From NCBI GenBank assembly GCA_029721435.1, contig CM056582.1, forward strand, positions 43,606,611-43,670,610: a stretch of 64,000 nucleotides of DNA, given 5' to 3'. Both the position numbers and the translations under genes were made by a program. The stretch is from Gymnothorax reevesii (Eukaryota > Chordata > Actinopteri > Anguilliformes > Muraenidae). Every line of letters starts with the position of its first letter. The first letter of the stretch is position 1. Below the pieces are notes generated by a model, which worked only from the letters and a program-made list of their open reading frames with translations, was not told where the DNA came from and searched no databases. Below are positions 21,660 to 32,537 of the stretch, one piece after another.

Positions 21660-22970
21660 ATGGTTTCTCCGTTTGAGGACTTATCAGATACTTTTATCAG
21701 TTCTCTATTCAGCCAGCCGGATGGGTCTGGTGATTCTGATGTGTCTGGAGACTTGTCTCTGTCCAGAAAGCGGTTGATTGAGGAGCAAACTAATGATCCT
21801 GAAATTTGTGCACTAGAGAGGAGAGCCCTTCCTGATAAAGAAATAGGCGCAGTTCCAGTTGGGTATTTTCTCAAGGATGGTGTGTTGCTGCGGAAGTGGC
21901 GCCCTACTGATGTCCCTGCCAATGCAGATTGGGCAGTGGTCAAGCAAATTGTTGTTCGGAAGGTCTACAGGAATGAGATCTTAACAATGACTCATAGTTT
22001 ACCTTTAGGAGGTCATCTTAGTGATAACAAGACTGTTGATAAGATCATGAAACACTTCTTCTGGCCTGGGCTTCGGAAAGACGTTTCCAACTTTTGCAAA
22101 ACCTGTCACACTTGTCAGGTAGTTGGAAAACACCAGTTAGACCCACCTGTAGCTCCATTGCAGCCTATCTCAATATTTGGGGAGCCCTTCTCTAAGGTCA
22201 TTGTTGATTGTGTTGATCCATTACCCAAGACTAGATCTGGAAATCAGTACTTGTTGACAATCATGTATGCATCTACCAGATTCCCTGAAGCCATTACTCT
22301 ACGGAACATCAAGGCAACTGCAATCTCAAAGGCTTTGATAAAGTTATTCATGTTGTTTGGCCTTCCCAGGGAAATTCAGTCAGATCAAGGTAGCAATTTC
22401 ACTTCCGGATTGTTTCAGCAGGTTGTGTATGAACTAGGTGCAAAAGAGATTCTTTCTAGTGCCTATCATCCAGAAAGTCAGGGTGCCTTAGAGCGGTTTC
22501 ATTCCACTCTCAAGACAATGATGAGGACTTATTGTTATGACCATGAGAAAGACTGGGATGAAGGTATTCATTTGCTGTTGTTTGCAGCTAGAGAAGCAGT
22601 GCAGGAGTCTACTGGATTCAGTCCATTTGAGCTAGTGTTTGGCCATGAAGTGAGAGGACCTTTGCTATTGTTGAGTGAACAATGGCAAGAGGAAGAGCCG
22701 CACATCAGTCTGTTAGACTATGTTAGCAAGTTCAAGGACAGATTGCGTGCAGCATGTGACCTAGCCAAAGAGAACTTGAAATCAAGTCAGGGAAAAATGA
22801 AAACTTGGTATGATCATAAGGCTAGAAGCCGTGAGTTTAAAGCAGGAGACAAGGTCCTTGTGTTGTTTCCCTTGCAGTCCAATCCATTGCAGGCTAGATT
22901 TCATGGTCCTTATGAAATTCTGACAAAACTCAATGATCTCAATTACATTGTAAATACATTAACATGCTGA
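21660..22970 (+). CDS. Gmr1-like integrase
   Basis: Open frame of 436 codons, the longest in the window. An HHCC zinc finger (GGHLSDNKT... then CKTCHTCQ) is followed by the retroviral integrase core: first Asp in VIVDCVDPLP, second Asp in IQSDQGSNF, Glu in YHPESQGALERF, the D,D(35)E arrangement. The C-terminal DNA-binding part includes WYDHKAR and KVLVLFPL. The frame is complete, but the element lacks functional RT. It lies upstream of RT, contrary to ordinary Gypsy order. Confidence 0.9.
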   Translation: MVSPFEDLSDTFISSLFSQPDGSGDSDVSGDLSLSRKRLIEEQTNDPEICALERRALPDKEIGAVPVGYFLKDGVLLRKWRPTDVPANADWAVVKQIVVRKVYRNEILTMTHSLPLGGHLSDNKTVDKIMKHFFWPGLRKDVSNFCKTCHTCQVVGKHQLDPPVAPLQPISIFGEPFSKVIVDCVDPLPKTRSGNQYLLTIMYASTRFPEAITLRNIKATAISKALIKLFMLFGLPREIQSDQGSNFTSGLFQQVVYELGAKEILSSAYHPESQGALERFHSTLKTMMRTYCYDHEKDWDEGIHLLLFAAREAVQESTGFSPFELVFGHEVRGPLLLLSEQWQEEEPHISLLDYVSKFKDRLRAACDLAKENLKSSQGKMKTWYDHKARSREFKAGDKVLVLFPLQSNPLQARFHGPYEILTKLNDLNYIVNTLTC

Positions 22971-23099
22971 AGCCTTATCATGATAGAAATGCTAGGGTTG
23001 CTGCTGTCACTTAAGATCCTCAAATGGCCGAGATTTGTGAAGATGAGGGGAGTTTCAAGATAGTGAACCTAGAATTAAAGCTGAAGTTCTTTCATGTAA

Positions 23100-23670
23100 A
23101 TTGTCAAACTATGAAGTGTTGCAAAATCTTGATGTAAAACTATAGCACTTAGAACCCTCACAGAGAGATCAGTTTGAGAGGTTGATCTAGAAATATGAGG
23201 ATCTGTTTCCTGATGTTCCAAAGAGAGTTTCTTTAGCCTCTCATGATGTAGATGTTGGTGATGCCAAACCAATTAAACAGCATCCGTACCGGAGGAATCC
23301 AGAAAAGAGATTGCTGAGAAAGAAGTTGAGTACATGTTAGAAAATGATACGTATTATCAGACCCTCCAACTCAGATTGGAGTTCACCCTGTGTGCTAGTT
23401 CCAAAACCTGATGGAAGTACTAGATTCTGTACAGATTATCGCAAAGTCAATGCTGTAACTAGAACTGATGTGTTTCCAATACCTAGGATTGATGATTGTA
23501 TTGATAGAGTAGGGCAAGCAAAGTTTCTAACCAAAATTGATTTATTGAAAGGTTATTAGTGTGTGCCTTTAACTGAGAGGGCCAAGAGCATCTATGCTTT
23601 TGCCACACCATCTGGGTTGTACCAGTATGAAGTCCTACCCTTTGGCATGAAAAATTTTGATGCAGTACCG
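23100..23670 (+). pseudogene. Gmr1-like reverse transcriptase, 5' half
   Basis: Readable from about 23150 with a stop, a frameshift near 23330 and a TAG at 23557. Conserved blocks: HPYRRNPEK, SDWSSPCVLVPKPDGS, FCTDYRKVN and LTKIDLLKGY (first catalytic Asp), then YEVLPFGM. The sequence is lost before the YxDD box, so no polymerase activity is possible. Confidence 0.85.
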
Positions 23671-24142
23671 CCTTAGGGATCGAAGGTCACGGGCATTCAA
23701 TCTTGGTTTTCGGCCTTGTCACTTACGTGCAGTGATTTCTCCAGATTCTCTGAACCTTTTGACGATATTACAGGCCGTAGATGATGAAATCCCTAAATTT
23801 CTTGCAATAGCTCGTTGAGGAGTGTTGTTTTTAAACTGTTCGACAATCAGCTCATGCATTTGTTCACCAAGTGGTCACCCTCGCCCCATCCTTGTTTGTG
23901 AATGACTGAGCATTTCAGGGAAGCTGCTTTTATACTCAATCATGGCACCCACCTGTTCCCAATTATCCCGTTCACCTGTGAGATGTTCCAAATTAGTGTT
24001 TGATGAGCATTCCTCAACTCTCTCAGTATTTTTTCCCACTTGTGCCAGCTTTTTTGAAACATGTTGCAGGCATCAAATTCCAAATGAGCTAATATTTGCA
24101 AAAAATTACAAAGTTTACCTGTTCGAACATTAAGTAACTTTT
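23671..24142 (-). repeat. Dispersed fish repeat fragment
   Basis: Sequence with phrases such as CTCGTTGAGGAGTG, GCATTTGTTCACCAAGTGG and CAAATTCCAAATGAGC, which I recognise as typical of a repeat spread through many teleost genomes and probably derived from a DNA transposon. Family name uncertain. It replaces the 3' part of the Gmr1-like element. Confidence 0.5.
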
Positions 24143-24205
24143 CAGTGTATTTACAATCACTTTGACGCTAACGTCAGAGGTTTTTGCTCAATTTTCAAAA
24201 CGTTA
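24143..24205 (+). repeat. Left terminal inverted repeat
   Basis: Matches the reverse complement of 27650-27708 with a few substitutions, including one inserted base near the outer end. Confidence 0.75.
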
Positions 24206-24359
24206 GATACAACACTCATAACGGTCAGCACTTGTAACACAGCCCAACTATTTGTTCAAAACCTTGCATTGTGTATTCTTATCATTGAAGAATACTTGCA
24301 CTTCTGAATCTTTGGTTTAAATGACTCACCTATCATGAAATACCGTAGGAACACTATTT

Positions 24360-25440
24360 TAGAAGGAGCAGGAGGGGAAGGAGAAGGAGAAGGAGCAGGA
24401 GAAAAAAATACGCTAGAAGGTAGTTGTAAGTGTTAAAACCTGTTAAAAGTTATTGTTGTTCATTTGAACTGAGTCTCGGAGGTTTATGTGTTCGTTATTT
24501 GGTACTGAATGTAACAGTGAGCCGTGTTTAGAGCTGTTTTCTGACAAACTGATGCTGAGTGTCGCGGCGCCGTTATTTTCTTTGTGTTCGTGCTAGTTAA
24601 GCCTCGTCCCGCTAGTCGGGAGAAGGAGGAGACTGTGCGTGTGGGAGAATATTTTGCGCTGCGATTCCGGAGTGAGTATGGGCATTTTTGTGAACTGGAG
24701 ACGATACAAACATTTATGAAATGAACAGAGTTTATTAGCGTTTTGACTTTTTGGCTTAGTATGCCTGCCTGCCGCGGGTCTCTGGGTCTGTGCTGCCTGC
24801 ATCTTGTCTGCCTGCCTGCTGCCGCATGCTGCTGCTGTAGAGGGTGCTCAGGAATTCACGTTGCACACAGACGTATCTCCGGGACTGGTTTTCTTCGCCT
24901 CAAGGTTTGACTGCTGTGGATCGTTTCGGTTGCCAAGCAGATGTGAGAACTGAGAATACACTGGGACTGAAATGAGCTCCAACATGCACGCCAACGACAG
25001 GGTACCATAACTGAGTTTACAAAACCCTGGGTATTTATTTATTTTATTTTGAACCTTAGGGTTACTGGTCTATTAAAGGGTAAATACCCAATTTTTTGGT
25101 ATGTGTTAAACATTATGTGTTTAAATGCGTATTCTGGGTTGAACTGTGTATTTATGTGTGGTTAATGTGGTTGAACAGGGGCTACTGTGGTTAAATATAT
25201 GCATGGGAGTTTGTAAGCTCATTGAAACAACATAGCTATAAGATTAAGCTAACCAGGCCTCTCTGCACCCTAGGCAGAGTCACCTTCTGTGGTTAACGAG
25301 AGAATTTATGTTTTGTGGGCTCCCTTCAACTCTCCTCCCATGCAGGGGTTATCAGGCTTAAAGGAGTGGTTCATGATAATCCTCTAAAAGAATTAGAGTT
25401 GTGCGGGAGGGCTACACATGTTTCAATAAGGTTCTAAATA
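24360..25440. other. Unassigned insertion within the transposon
   Basis: Begins with a GGAG/GAAGGAGCAGG purine-rich tract (24361-24400) and is much more GC-rich than its surroundings. No ORF domain or RNA gene recognised. A solo LTR is possible but no repeated ends were found. Confidence 0.3.
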
Positions 25441-25651
25441 GAGACAGTGGAATCATAAACAAAATGTGAAATTTGTTTGAAATACAATAGTAAAATGTTT
25501 ATTGAAGAATGGCAAAGTAGCCATAAAGTAAATGAAAACATTTTTAACATCTGCCATGAAAGTGAACAGTTGTAAACAAAAATACTGTAACATTGTTACT
25601 CATCATTTGCATCAACTCTCTTCTGGAGTTGGCCAGAGATTCTCATTGACA

Positions 25652-27239
25652 TCAGTGGATATTTTCTCTTGACAGGCATCGGGGGAAAGAAAAAGAAAAA
25701 AAAAAAAAAAAAAAAAGACTCCTGGCATGACGAATCCAGGCCTGACATTGGTCTGCCGTTATTTCATTACACGCGTCATCCATGGCCTGGAGGAGGGTGG
25801 TACGTTCATGAGGGCGGCGATCATAGACTTTCCACTTCCATGCTGAGAAGAATTCCTTTATCGGGTTGAGAAAAGGAGTGTATGGGGGCAAATATAATTC
25901 TATGAACTGTGGATGGGCCTCAAACCATGTGTGCACCACTTCAGCATGGTGGAACCTAACATTGTCCCAGACTACAACATCAGTGACTCCTTCAGTTTGA
26001 CAGAGCTGCTCTAGTTCGTTTAAAAAATCCTGAAGGAGGGCTGCATTGTATGATCCCAGCACAGGTCTGTGTGCCACCACACCATCCTCAGATATGGCGG
26101 CACACAGTGATGTTCCCTCCACGTTGTCCAGGTACCTGGATTGTTGCTGCTGGCCAATCAAATTTCATCCTCTCCGCCTTGTTTTGGCCAGGTTGAAGCC
26201 TGCCTCATCTATGTAGAGGAATTTGTGGTAGTCCTCTGCAGCATCCAGCTCCATCACCCTCTAAAAAGAGATTGTAAGGAAATTCCTCTAGAATGTAACA
26301 TTAGACCCAACCCATGTGAATCGTTCATACTGCCACAAGAATCTTTAAACTGAGCATACCTGAACATACTCTGCCCGCAGTTGCTTCACCCTCTGTATTT
26401 CTTTCAAAAGGCACCCGGTAGATCTGCTTTAAAGACACCTGGTTCCTTTTCAGTATGCGGGCAATAGTCGGCAGACTAATGGCTTCCACATTATTGAATA
26501 GATCGACATTGTCGATGTGCTACTGGATTTCGGTCAGGCATATCTCATTCCTGGCCCAAACTAAATTGACCACAGCCAGCTCTTGTTGGTCAAAATTCTG
26601 CCCCTGCCTCCCCCATTTGGCCTGGTCTCAATTCTGCAGGGAAAGCAAAGAACACATTGAGGCAAAACACCTACTGTGTGGTATCCATTTGTATGCACTA
26701 TACAGTGGTACCCTGGAGAGACACTGAGACAGTGGTAAGACACAGGCTGTATTACAGTACTGTATATCATTACCCACTACAGATATTTGATAATTTATGG
26801 TAGTTTACGCAAATACATAGTCCATGCTGAAGACTTACCGGTTCTCGTTGCAGAATGTTCTGATGATCGAGGCCACCGTGGATCTTCTTAGCTGGATCAT
26901 GGCAGCGGCCTCACTCATCGTCATGCCCCGATTGATGACATGATCCACAAACATTGCTCTGATTTCATTTGACACCCTTTGCTGAGACTGTCGCTATCTT
27001 GGTCCCTGGCCTTGTCCTCTACCACCGCTCCCTCCTCTCTGACGAGGCCCATGGCCACCTCTCTGTTGGGGCCTATGCCCCGCTCTCTGACGAGGCCCAC
27101 GGCCACCTCTATGGAGGAGTCCTTGTCCTTTACCAAATCTTTCCCCCTCACCTCCACCTCCACCTCCTCTCACTGCTTGACCTCTCAGCTGATCTGCCTG
27201 CTCCGTGCTGTCACTGTGTTGAAGCTGTGATGGGTGCAA
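25652..27239 (-). pseudogene. Tc1/mariner-type transposase, three exons
   Basis: Minus-strand gene inferred from protein similarity and splice sites. Exon 1 (27239-26839) encodes an Arg/Gly-rich N terminus and a helix-turn-helix (RGMTMSEAAAMI...RSTVASIIRTF), ending at a GGTAAGT donor. Exon 2 (26633-26360) follows a CTGCAG acceptor and ends at a CAGGTATG donor. Exon 3 (26260-25652) follows TTTTTAG and carries the DDE core: FLYIDEAGFN, VVWDNVRFHH and PPYTPFLNPIKEFF. Stops interrupt exon 1 (about 26994) and exon 2 (about 26523). A long A-tract (25693-25716) near the C terminus now encodes poly-Phe, probably by slippage. Confidence 0.75.
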
Positions 27240-27649
27240 ACCCTTACCTATATACTCTTACCACAAGGTGAAATCAATAATCAGTAATTGGAGTCAATTG
27301 TCATTAATTGGAGTCAAATTGGAGTCAGTTGTCATTACTACCCACAGGACATTTGGGCAAAAACTTCAAGTACTTCAACTATTCAGTTATTTATCATTTT
27401 GAGTAGTTGTAGTCATTGATAATTAGATGCCTTTAATGACATGAAAAGACAGTCAAATCATATATAATGTGTGGATTCTATTTTAAAATAGTAACACTTT
27501 GATGTTAACTGGTGTCATTTTGAACAAGTAATTTAAGTTCAATGAACAAATGATTAAATGTAATGTGTTGTATCCAAGCAATTGAAAAAAGTGTTTAGAG
27601 TTTTGAAAAATGGTCTATTTTGATGATATGTGTTGAGGTTTGTATCTAG

Positions 27650-27708
27650 AGTTTTTAAAATTGAGCAAAAACTTCTGAGGTTAGCGTCGAAGCGATTGTA
27701 AAAAACTG
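27650..27708 (-). repeat. Right terminal inverted repeat
   Basis: Reads inward on the minus strand as CAGTTTTTTACAATCGCTTC and is followed outside by TA at 27709. Confidence 0.75.
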
Positions 27709-27841
27709 TAAATCTTTTCAACAAGTTTCTGCATTTTTTAATTAGACAAAACTGGTGCACAGCAAATGTAAAAGAGGGTGTTTTTAATGACAGCTTCTGT
27801 GAAACAGCACAATGGCAACAACCATAATAATAAGTAACAAT

Positions 27842-27912
27842 AATAATGATAATACAAATCACAATAATAATAATAATAATAATTATGGCAATGATGACAA
27901 TAATGATGATTA
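27842..27912. repeat. (AAT)n-rich microsatellite
   Basis: Imperfect AAT/ATG repeats with one pure stretch of about seven AAT units (27863-27882). Confidence 0.9.
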
Positions 27913-28662
27913 CAACTGTCGACAACAGAGTTGTGGTATGTTATCAGAAGTTAATTAACTTGACTCTTGGAAAAAGCCATGCAATGAAACAGAAAAAGAA
28001 CGTGCTTCAAGCAGGCACTTTCAGCTCATGGGAGGTGGTCTCTGATATGCATGTTGAGAAATTTCAGAATGAGGGTCAGCAATGGAAAGATCTGCTCTCC
28101 AAGTCATATGATGAGCCTTTGGCAGTGTGCACGCTGGTCCTGAAGTAAGATGGGAGAAGAAAAGGAATAATTACATGGAGATAATTCTCATAACTAGGAT
28201 ATGTTTGTGAAATCATTTTTTTTCATGAGAAGAATATTTACATTTATAAAAGAAGCCAAATAAATGCCTTGTACGCTGATGAAAATGTCTGTAAGGTGCA
28301 GGGACTAACTTCAAATGCATTTTTTTTTCTATTAAAGGGAAACAGCTCAGGGTCATTATTGGGTAACACCCAGGCTCAAATGATGTCCAAATAAGGCAAT
28401 GTGCGTCATGCATTATGTAGCTGCCACTGCCCTCCATTGAGTGCAGCAAGTCTCTGGTTCGAATCCCTCCCATGGCTTGTGCAGAACAGTTAACATTTTC
28501 TAATCAGCGCGCTGGTGGCTAGACATACACTCACTGGGTTGACTAGGACACAACTCTCTCCTTCTCTCTTTCTTTTCTCATTTTTTCCACTTTTCTCTCT
28601 CTCTTTTTCATTTTTCTTCTCCCCCCCCCCTTTCTGCCCCTTCTCTGACGGACGATTGTTCC
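27913..28662. other. No gene seen; one isolated B-box-like motif
   Basis: Contains GGTTCGAATCC at about 28457-28467, the Pol III B-box consensus, with no convincing tRNA fold or A box around it. A C10 tract lies near 28621. It leads into the decayed Gly/Leu tRNA array. Confidence 0.4.
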
Positions 28663-28663
28663 C

Positions 28664-28704
28664 CAGCTTTAATCCAGCGCCTTGGACCGCTCGGCCATGC
28701 TACC
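28664..28704 (-). pseudogene. tRNA-Leu 5' half fragment
   Basis: Matches the first 32 bases of the tRNA-Leu at 30657-30738 (GGTAGCATGGCCGAGCGGTC...), then loses similarity after the anticodon stem. There is no variable arm or T arm. Confidence 0.75.
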
Positions 28705-29259
28705 CTTCACTACGAAACCTCCTGCTTCCTTTTACTGGGGATGTATCTTAAATGTATTGTGGCAAATCCTATGCGTACAGTGCTGTATTCATTAAATTGG
28801 TTTTGATTTAAAGTGTCCTTTCCTGTGCTCTTTAGCAGAATTTGAGTTTGGTTTGCATTCATGGATTTTATTGCCAGCTGTTATTTATTTACAGTGTGAC
28901 TTCTACAACAGCTGGTAAATATATCAAGTGTCCGAGAACCCTCACACTGTTCTTTGTCAAATGTGGTTTTCATTGTGTTAGTCTTTTGGATACTTGTACC
29001 TGATTTTAATTAATTTTCCTTTTCCTCATGTAAATGTTGCACCGAAAGAAGTATAAGTCAAAATTATCTTTTGTTTACCAAATCAGCCTACAAAACTGGA
29101 CATTAATGAAAGGCTTGATTCCTTCTTTCCTAGGTTTTAGTGCAGGAGGAAGACATTTTCTGCTGGTGTGGATTTCTTGGTCAGGTTTGAAGAGGGGGTC
29201 AAGTATGGCGATACAGTAGTTGACTTCTCAGCAGACTAGCAAATAAACTTCTGAACCTT

Positions 29260-29332
29260 TGCATTGGCCAGGAATCGAACCCGCGCTAATGGCTTGGAAG
29301 GCAGCTATGCTTACCACTACACCACCAACTGC
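29260..29332 (-). pseudogene. tRNA-Gly-TCC pseudogene
   Basis: Aligns throughout with vertebrate tRNA-Gly-TCC: loop CTTCCAA with anticodon TCC, B box GGTTCGATTCC and acceptor end CCAATGC. One base is inserted in the 5' acceptor strand and the 3' anticodon strand (GCCAT) no longer pairs with GCTGC. Confidence 0.75.
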
Positions 29333-29643
29333 ACAATCTCCACTGCTGTGCCTCAACTGCTGCTGTTCTCAACGAATGTGCTCCATGCTAACTTTTACCT
29401 TCCAGAGAGGTTATGTTACAGCTGTTCTCAGAATATGTTCAGTGCTTCAGATACAAAAGGCATAGGCCTCAATTCCTGCATAAGGCAGTGCTTCATTTGT
29501 CATTCCTCGTCTGAGAGTCCAAGTTCTATTTGTCTTTTAATTCACACCGGCTCTTTGCCATGCAGTCAGCCTCTTCAATGAGAAAGCTCTTTTACCTGAA
29601 ATGTCATCATTTAAACTGAATGTTTTCCAGCCTGGGATCTACA

Positions 29644-29724
29644 TGCTAGCAGAAAGATTCAAATCCTCGCCTTCAAGAGACTGGCATCTTATTCCAGTGC
29701 TTTGGACCCTTGGGCCAGGCTACA
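29644..29724 (-). pseudogene. tRNA-Leu pseudogene (anticodon AAG)
   Basis: Same length and arm order as the locus at 30657-30738 but with many changes; the first acceptor base is T and the anticodon-stem base pair next to the loop is lost. The loop reads ATAAGAT, giving AAG, still a leucine anticodon. Confidence 0.7.
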
Positions 29725-30288
29725 ATTCCCTGTGGAGCCTGGAAGGTCTTGAAGCTTAGTATTTATGAGAAATGTATTTTGAAAAACTTGTTGTGTGCAA
29801 TGCCAGGAATATGAAATTGTTGTTGATTTGAAGCGCCAGTTGCCGTGTACTTTGGCAGAAAACAACTTTCATTTAGTTCCACGCTGAAATTTCTGCACTG
29901 CTAAAGTGACTACAGTAAATTGAGCCAGAGTAACAGGTAAACACGCCTCAAGTTTCTTTCCCCTACGACTGTTGTTTCAGAATAATGCTTATTCCAGCGA
30001 GTCTTTCAGAACCTCTTCTCTAATTTGTACTGCTTATCTTTTATTCATGCAAATGTTACAGTAACAGAAGCAAAACTTGTCCCGATCATTCTTTTCACTG
30101 CAGTCTATGAAAAGTAGTGGGCTGGAATGAAGGCCTTGATCCCCCTTTTTTGCAGTTTGACGTGAAAATTTTACCAAATGTTTTCCTGTTGTGGGCCTTT
30201 CGGCCAGGATTTTAGAGGGGATATTGTGTTGCTCTTGCACTCCACTGCCACATTTCTGAGCAAAATGCTGCAGTGATCATACAGTCAC

Positions 30289-30360
30289 CGCACTGGACGG
30301 CAATAACATCCAGGTCACCTGCTCGGAAGGCATCTATGCTCACCATTATACCACAAATGC
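30289..30360 (-). pseudogene. tRNA-Gly-TCC pseudogene (broken T arm)
   Basis: 5' two thirds match tRNA-Gly-TCC including the CTTCCGA loop; the T loop reads GATGTTATTG in place of the TTCGATT-type B box, so Pol III promoter function should be lost. Confidence 0.7.
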
Positions 30361-30656
30361 ACAAGGCCTTGATTACCTGTGTCCAACGCTGCTGTTTCGA
30401 ATGACTTTGAGCCACTTCACCTTCTTCCTCGGTAGTGTTACAGCTGTTCTCGAGATGTGACCTGAACTTCATACACAAACAGCCCAGCGTACAATTTCTG
30501 GATTGTTACTTCAGTTGCAGTTTCGTTTGAGAGTCCAGGTTGTATTTTTTTAGAATTCACCATTGCTCTTTGCAATGCAATTGCGCGCTTCAGTCTGCAG
30601 TCTGTTTTACTTGACGTATCATTATTAAAACTGTGGTTTTCAGCTTGGGAGCATAA

Positions 30657-30738
30657 TGGCAGCAGAGGGATTCAAACCCTCGCCCCCGAAGCGACTGGAG
30701 CCTAAATCCAGCGCCTTGGACCGCTCAGCCATGCTACC
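30657..30738 (-). tRNA. tRNA-Leu-TAG
   Basis: 82-base class II tRNA, close to vertebrate tRNA-Leu-TAG: loop TTTAGGC with anticodon TAG, stem CTGGA/TCCAG, variable arm GTCGCTTCGGGGGC and A73. The acceptor GGTAGCA pairs with TGCTGCC. The T loop reads TTTGAAT instead of TTCGAAT, weakening the B box (C56 to T). The first T4 downstream on this strand is about 27 bases away (30627-30630). Confidence 0.75.
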
Positions 30739-31190
30739 CTTCACAATGGAACCTCCTGCTTCCTTTTACCAGGGATGTATCTTAAATGCATTGTGGCAAA
30801 TCCTATGCGTACAGTGCTGTATTTATTGAATTGGTTTTGATTTAAAGTGTCATTTTCTGTGCTCTTCAGCAGAATTTGAGTTTGGTTTGCGTTCATGGAT
30901 TTTATTGCCAGCTGCGATTTATTTACAGTGTGACTTTCTTTGATTGATCTAGGCAACAACAGCTGGTAAATATATTAAGCGTCTGAGAACCCTCACACTG
31001 TTCTTTGTCAAATGTGGTTTTCATTGTGTTAGTCTTCTGGATACTTGTACCTGATTTTAATTAATTTTCCTTTTCCTCATGTAAATGTTGCACCAAAAGA
31101 AGTACAAGTCAAAATTATCTTTGGTTTACAAAATCGGTCTACAATACTGGACATTAATGAAAGCTTTGATTCCTTCTTTCCTAGGTTTTA

Positions 31191-32537
31191 GGCCCGTATT
31201 CAGGAACGACACTCACAGTCACCCTCCACTCACCATATAGTGAGTACGATTGACATGTAACTGGAGTGTGAGAGAGAGAGGCCTACCACTGACCGAGAGA
31301 GCGGTCCCATTCCTCGCCAATTGATATTCACAAACGCCACTCGAGAATAACGGACAGTAGTGGGCACTGGATACCACAGGCGGTGCGTCGGCTGCTGCAA
31401 AGGGATGCTCAATCCTCACCCTTCAGTGCTGAATGACCTAAACCTGTCGCAGTTTACTTTTCTTGATTAAAAAGTTTCTCAGACTAATTGGTAAAACGAC
31501 AATGCAATTTATTTTTAATAGCGTTGTTATACATTGCTTCACAAAATTTAGGCGTTTCTTTCGCACATAAATGACGACATACATATCTGCATGTCTTCAT
31601 AAATTCTGTGGTCGAGTGGCTCGCGAAAGGTGCAGGACAGCCCGCGAGGCTCACTAAACAACAAGCTGTGAAACGTGCCAAACATTTCCTTCAACATTCA
31701 GCGGTTAAGAATGTAGAAAAGAATGGATTCTTGTGACTTACAGTTACATGAGCCTCGCAGACCAATCCACACGCGCCCCACGAGCCAGCTGAGCGCAGAA
31801 TTTCCCAACCCATGAGTAAAGAAAAGCGAGATAAATCTGAATGCGTGAGAGGTGACAGATGTGCGTAATGAATTGAAACTGACCTCACCTGATAATGTTG
31901 AGAGTTGTCAGAGTTTCTGCAATGGTAATTTAATGAAATGAAAACAGGGCAATATTTATCAGTGCTCATTCTAACTTAACAAGTAGAACTGGTGAATCAA
32001 TAAAATCCTTCGGATTTTTGGAGTACAAGTCAATAAAATTTTATTAAATGATTGGATATGACCTTTTTTCAATCATTATTTTTAAGGGATGGTTTTGAGC
32101 TTCCCCTATTGTCAGTTCACCAGTAGGTACTGGTGGGTACACAAATGCTAACCTGGAGTTCACCACAGTGCAGTTTGTAAACACTGAAACCAGGTGGTGA
32201 GTTAGTTTGTTACCGGCATCGTTATCATCATTAGAGTTAAAATTTGCATAGTTGCGATTGCGTCGAGCACGTGGCTTTAAATGATCCAGAGTTTGTAATG
32301 TTTGTAACCACCTGAAAGGCATGACAACGAAATACCGGCTCAAGTAAGTGCGGCTCAAGGGAGGTGTTCCCTGCGCTCAACCTTCACTCAGAAAGAGATG
32401 CTATTTTCAGTGTGAGTGAGGTCTGTGAAAGCAAATGAGGGTTAGGACAACCTCTGATTCATTTAGTATAACCTGACACTAAGTTTTAGTACGCAGTCGC
32501 ATTCAATTAGTGTGAGTGTCGTTTCTGAATATGGGCC
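31191..32537. mobile_element. Non-autonomous DNA transposon with GGCCC inverted ends
   Basis: 26-bp terminal inverted repeats: 31191-31216 reads GGCCCGTATTCAGGAACG and 32512-32537, reversed, reads GGCCCATATTCAGAAACG, two mismatches overall. The 1.35-kb interior has no transposase-like frame. The left flank belongs to the Gly/Leu unit and the right flank to the Ala/Phe/Asp unit. Flanking bases (TTA left, TTT right) do not form a clear duplication; a Harbinger-type family is possible but unproven. Confidence 0.7.

Larger units (their letters stand above)
19282..23670 (+). mobile_element. Gmr1-like Ty3/Gypsy retrotransposon, 3'-truncated
   Basis: 5' LTR, a tRNA-Pro-like primer site, gag, protease, integrase, then reverse transcriptase, all on the plus strand. 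Placing integrase before RT is the hallmark of the Gmr1-like group of deuterostome Ty3/Gypsy elements, which otherwise order RT before integrase. The RT is cut off at about 23670, where unrelated repeat sequence starts; RNase H and the 3' LTR are missing. Stops and frameshifts in gag and RT make it inactive. Confidence 0.85.
24143..27708 (-). mobile_element. Tc1/mariner-superfamily transposon, decayed
   Basis: Terminal inverted repeats of about 55 bp: CAGTGTATTTACAATCAC at the left and, reversed, CAGTTTTTTACAATCGC at the right, both continuing through GACGCTAAC.TCAGA and TTTTTGCTCAATTTT. TA follows the right end. A minus-strand spliced transposase lies inside. About 1 kb (24360-25440) between the transposase stop and the left end looks like a later insertion. 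Nonsense codons make it inactive. Confidence 0.8.
28664..31190 (-). repeat. Decayed tandem array of tRNA-Gly/tRNA-Leu units
   Basis: tRNA-Leu-like loci at 28664, 29644 and 30657 and tRNA-Gly-like loci at 29260 and 30289 alternate on the minus strand with about 1.0 kb period. The flanks are also repeated: 28670-29145 matches 30705-31190 at high identity (2034 bp apart), and 29440-29640 matches 30440-30655 at lower identity. Only the last Leu locus looks intact. Confidence 0.8.

Noticed and set aside
27554..27925. Minus-strand Ile-rich ORF
   Set aside because: Its N terminus is a translated AAT microsatellite; no domain.
28457..28467. tRNA gene or SINE around GGTTCGAATCC
   Set aside because: No A box at the right distance, no acceptor pairing and no A-tail; one motif is not enough.
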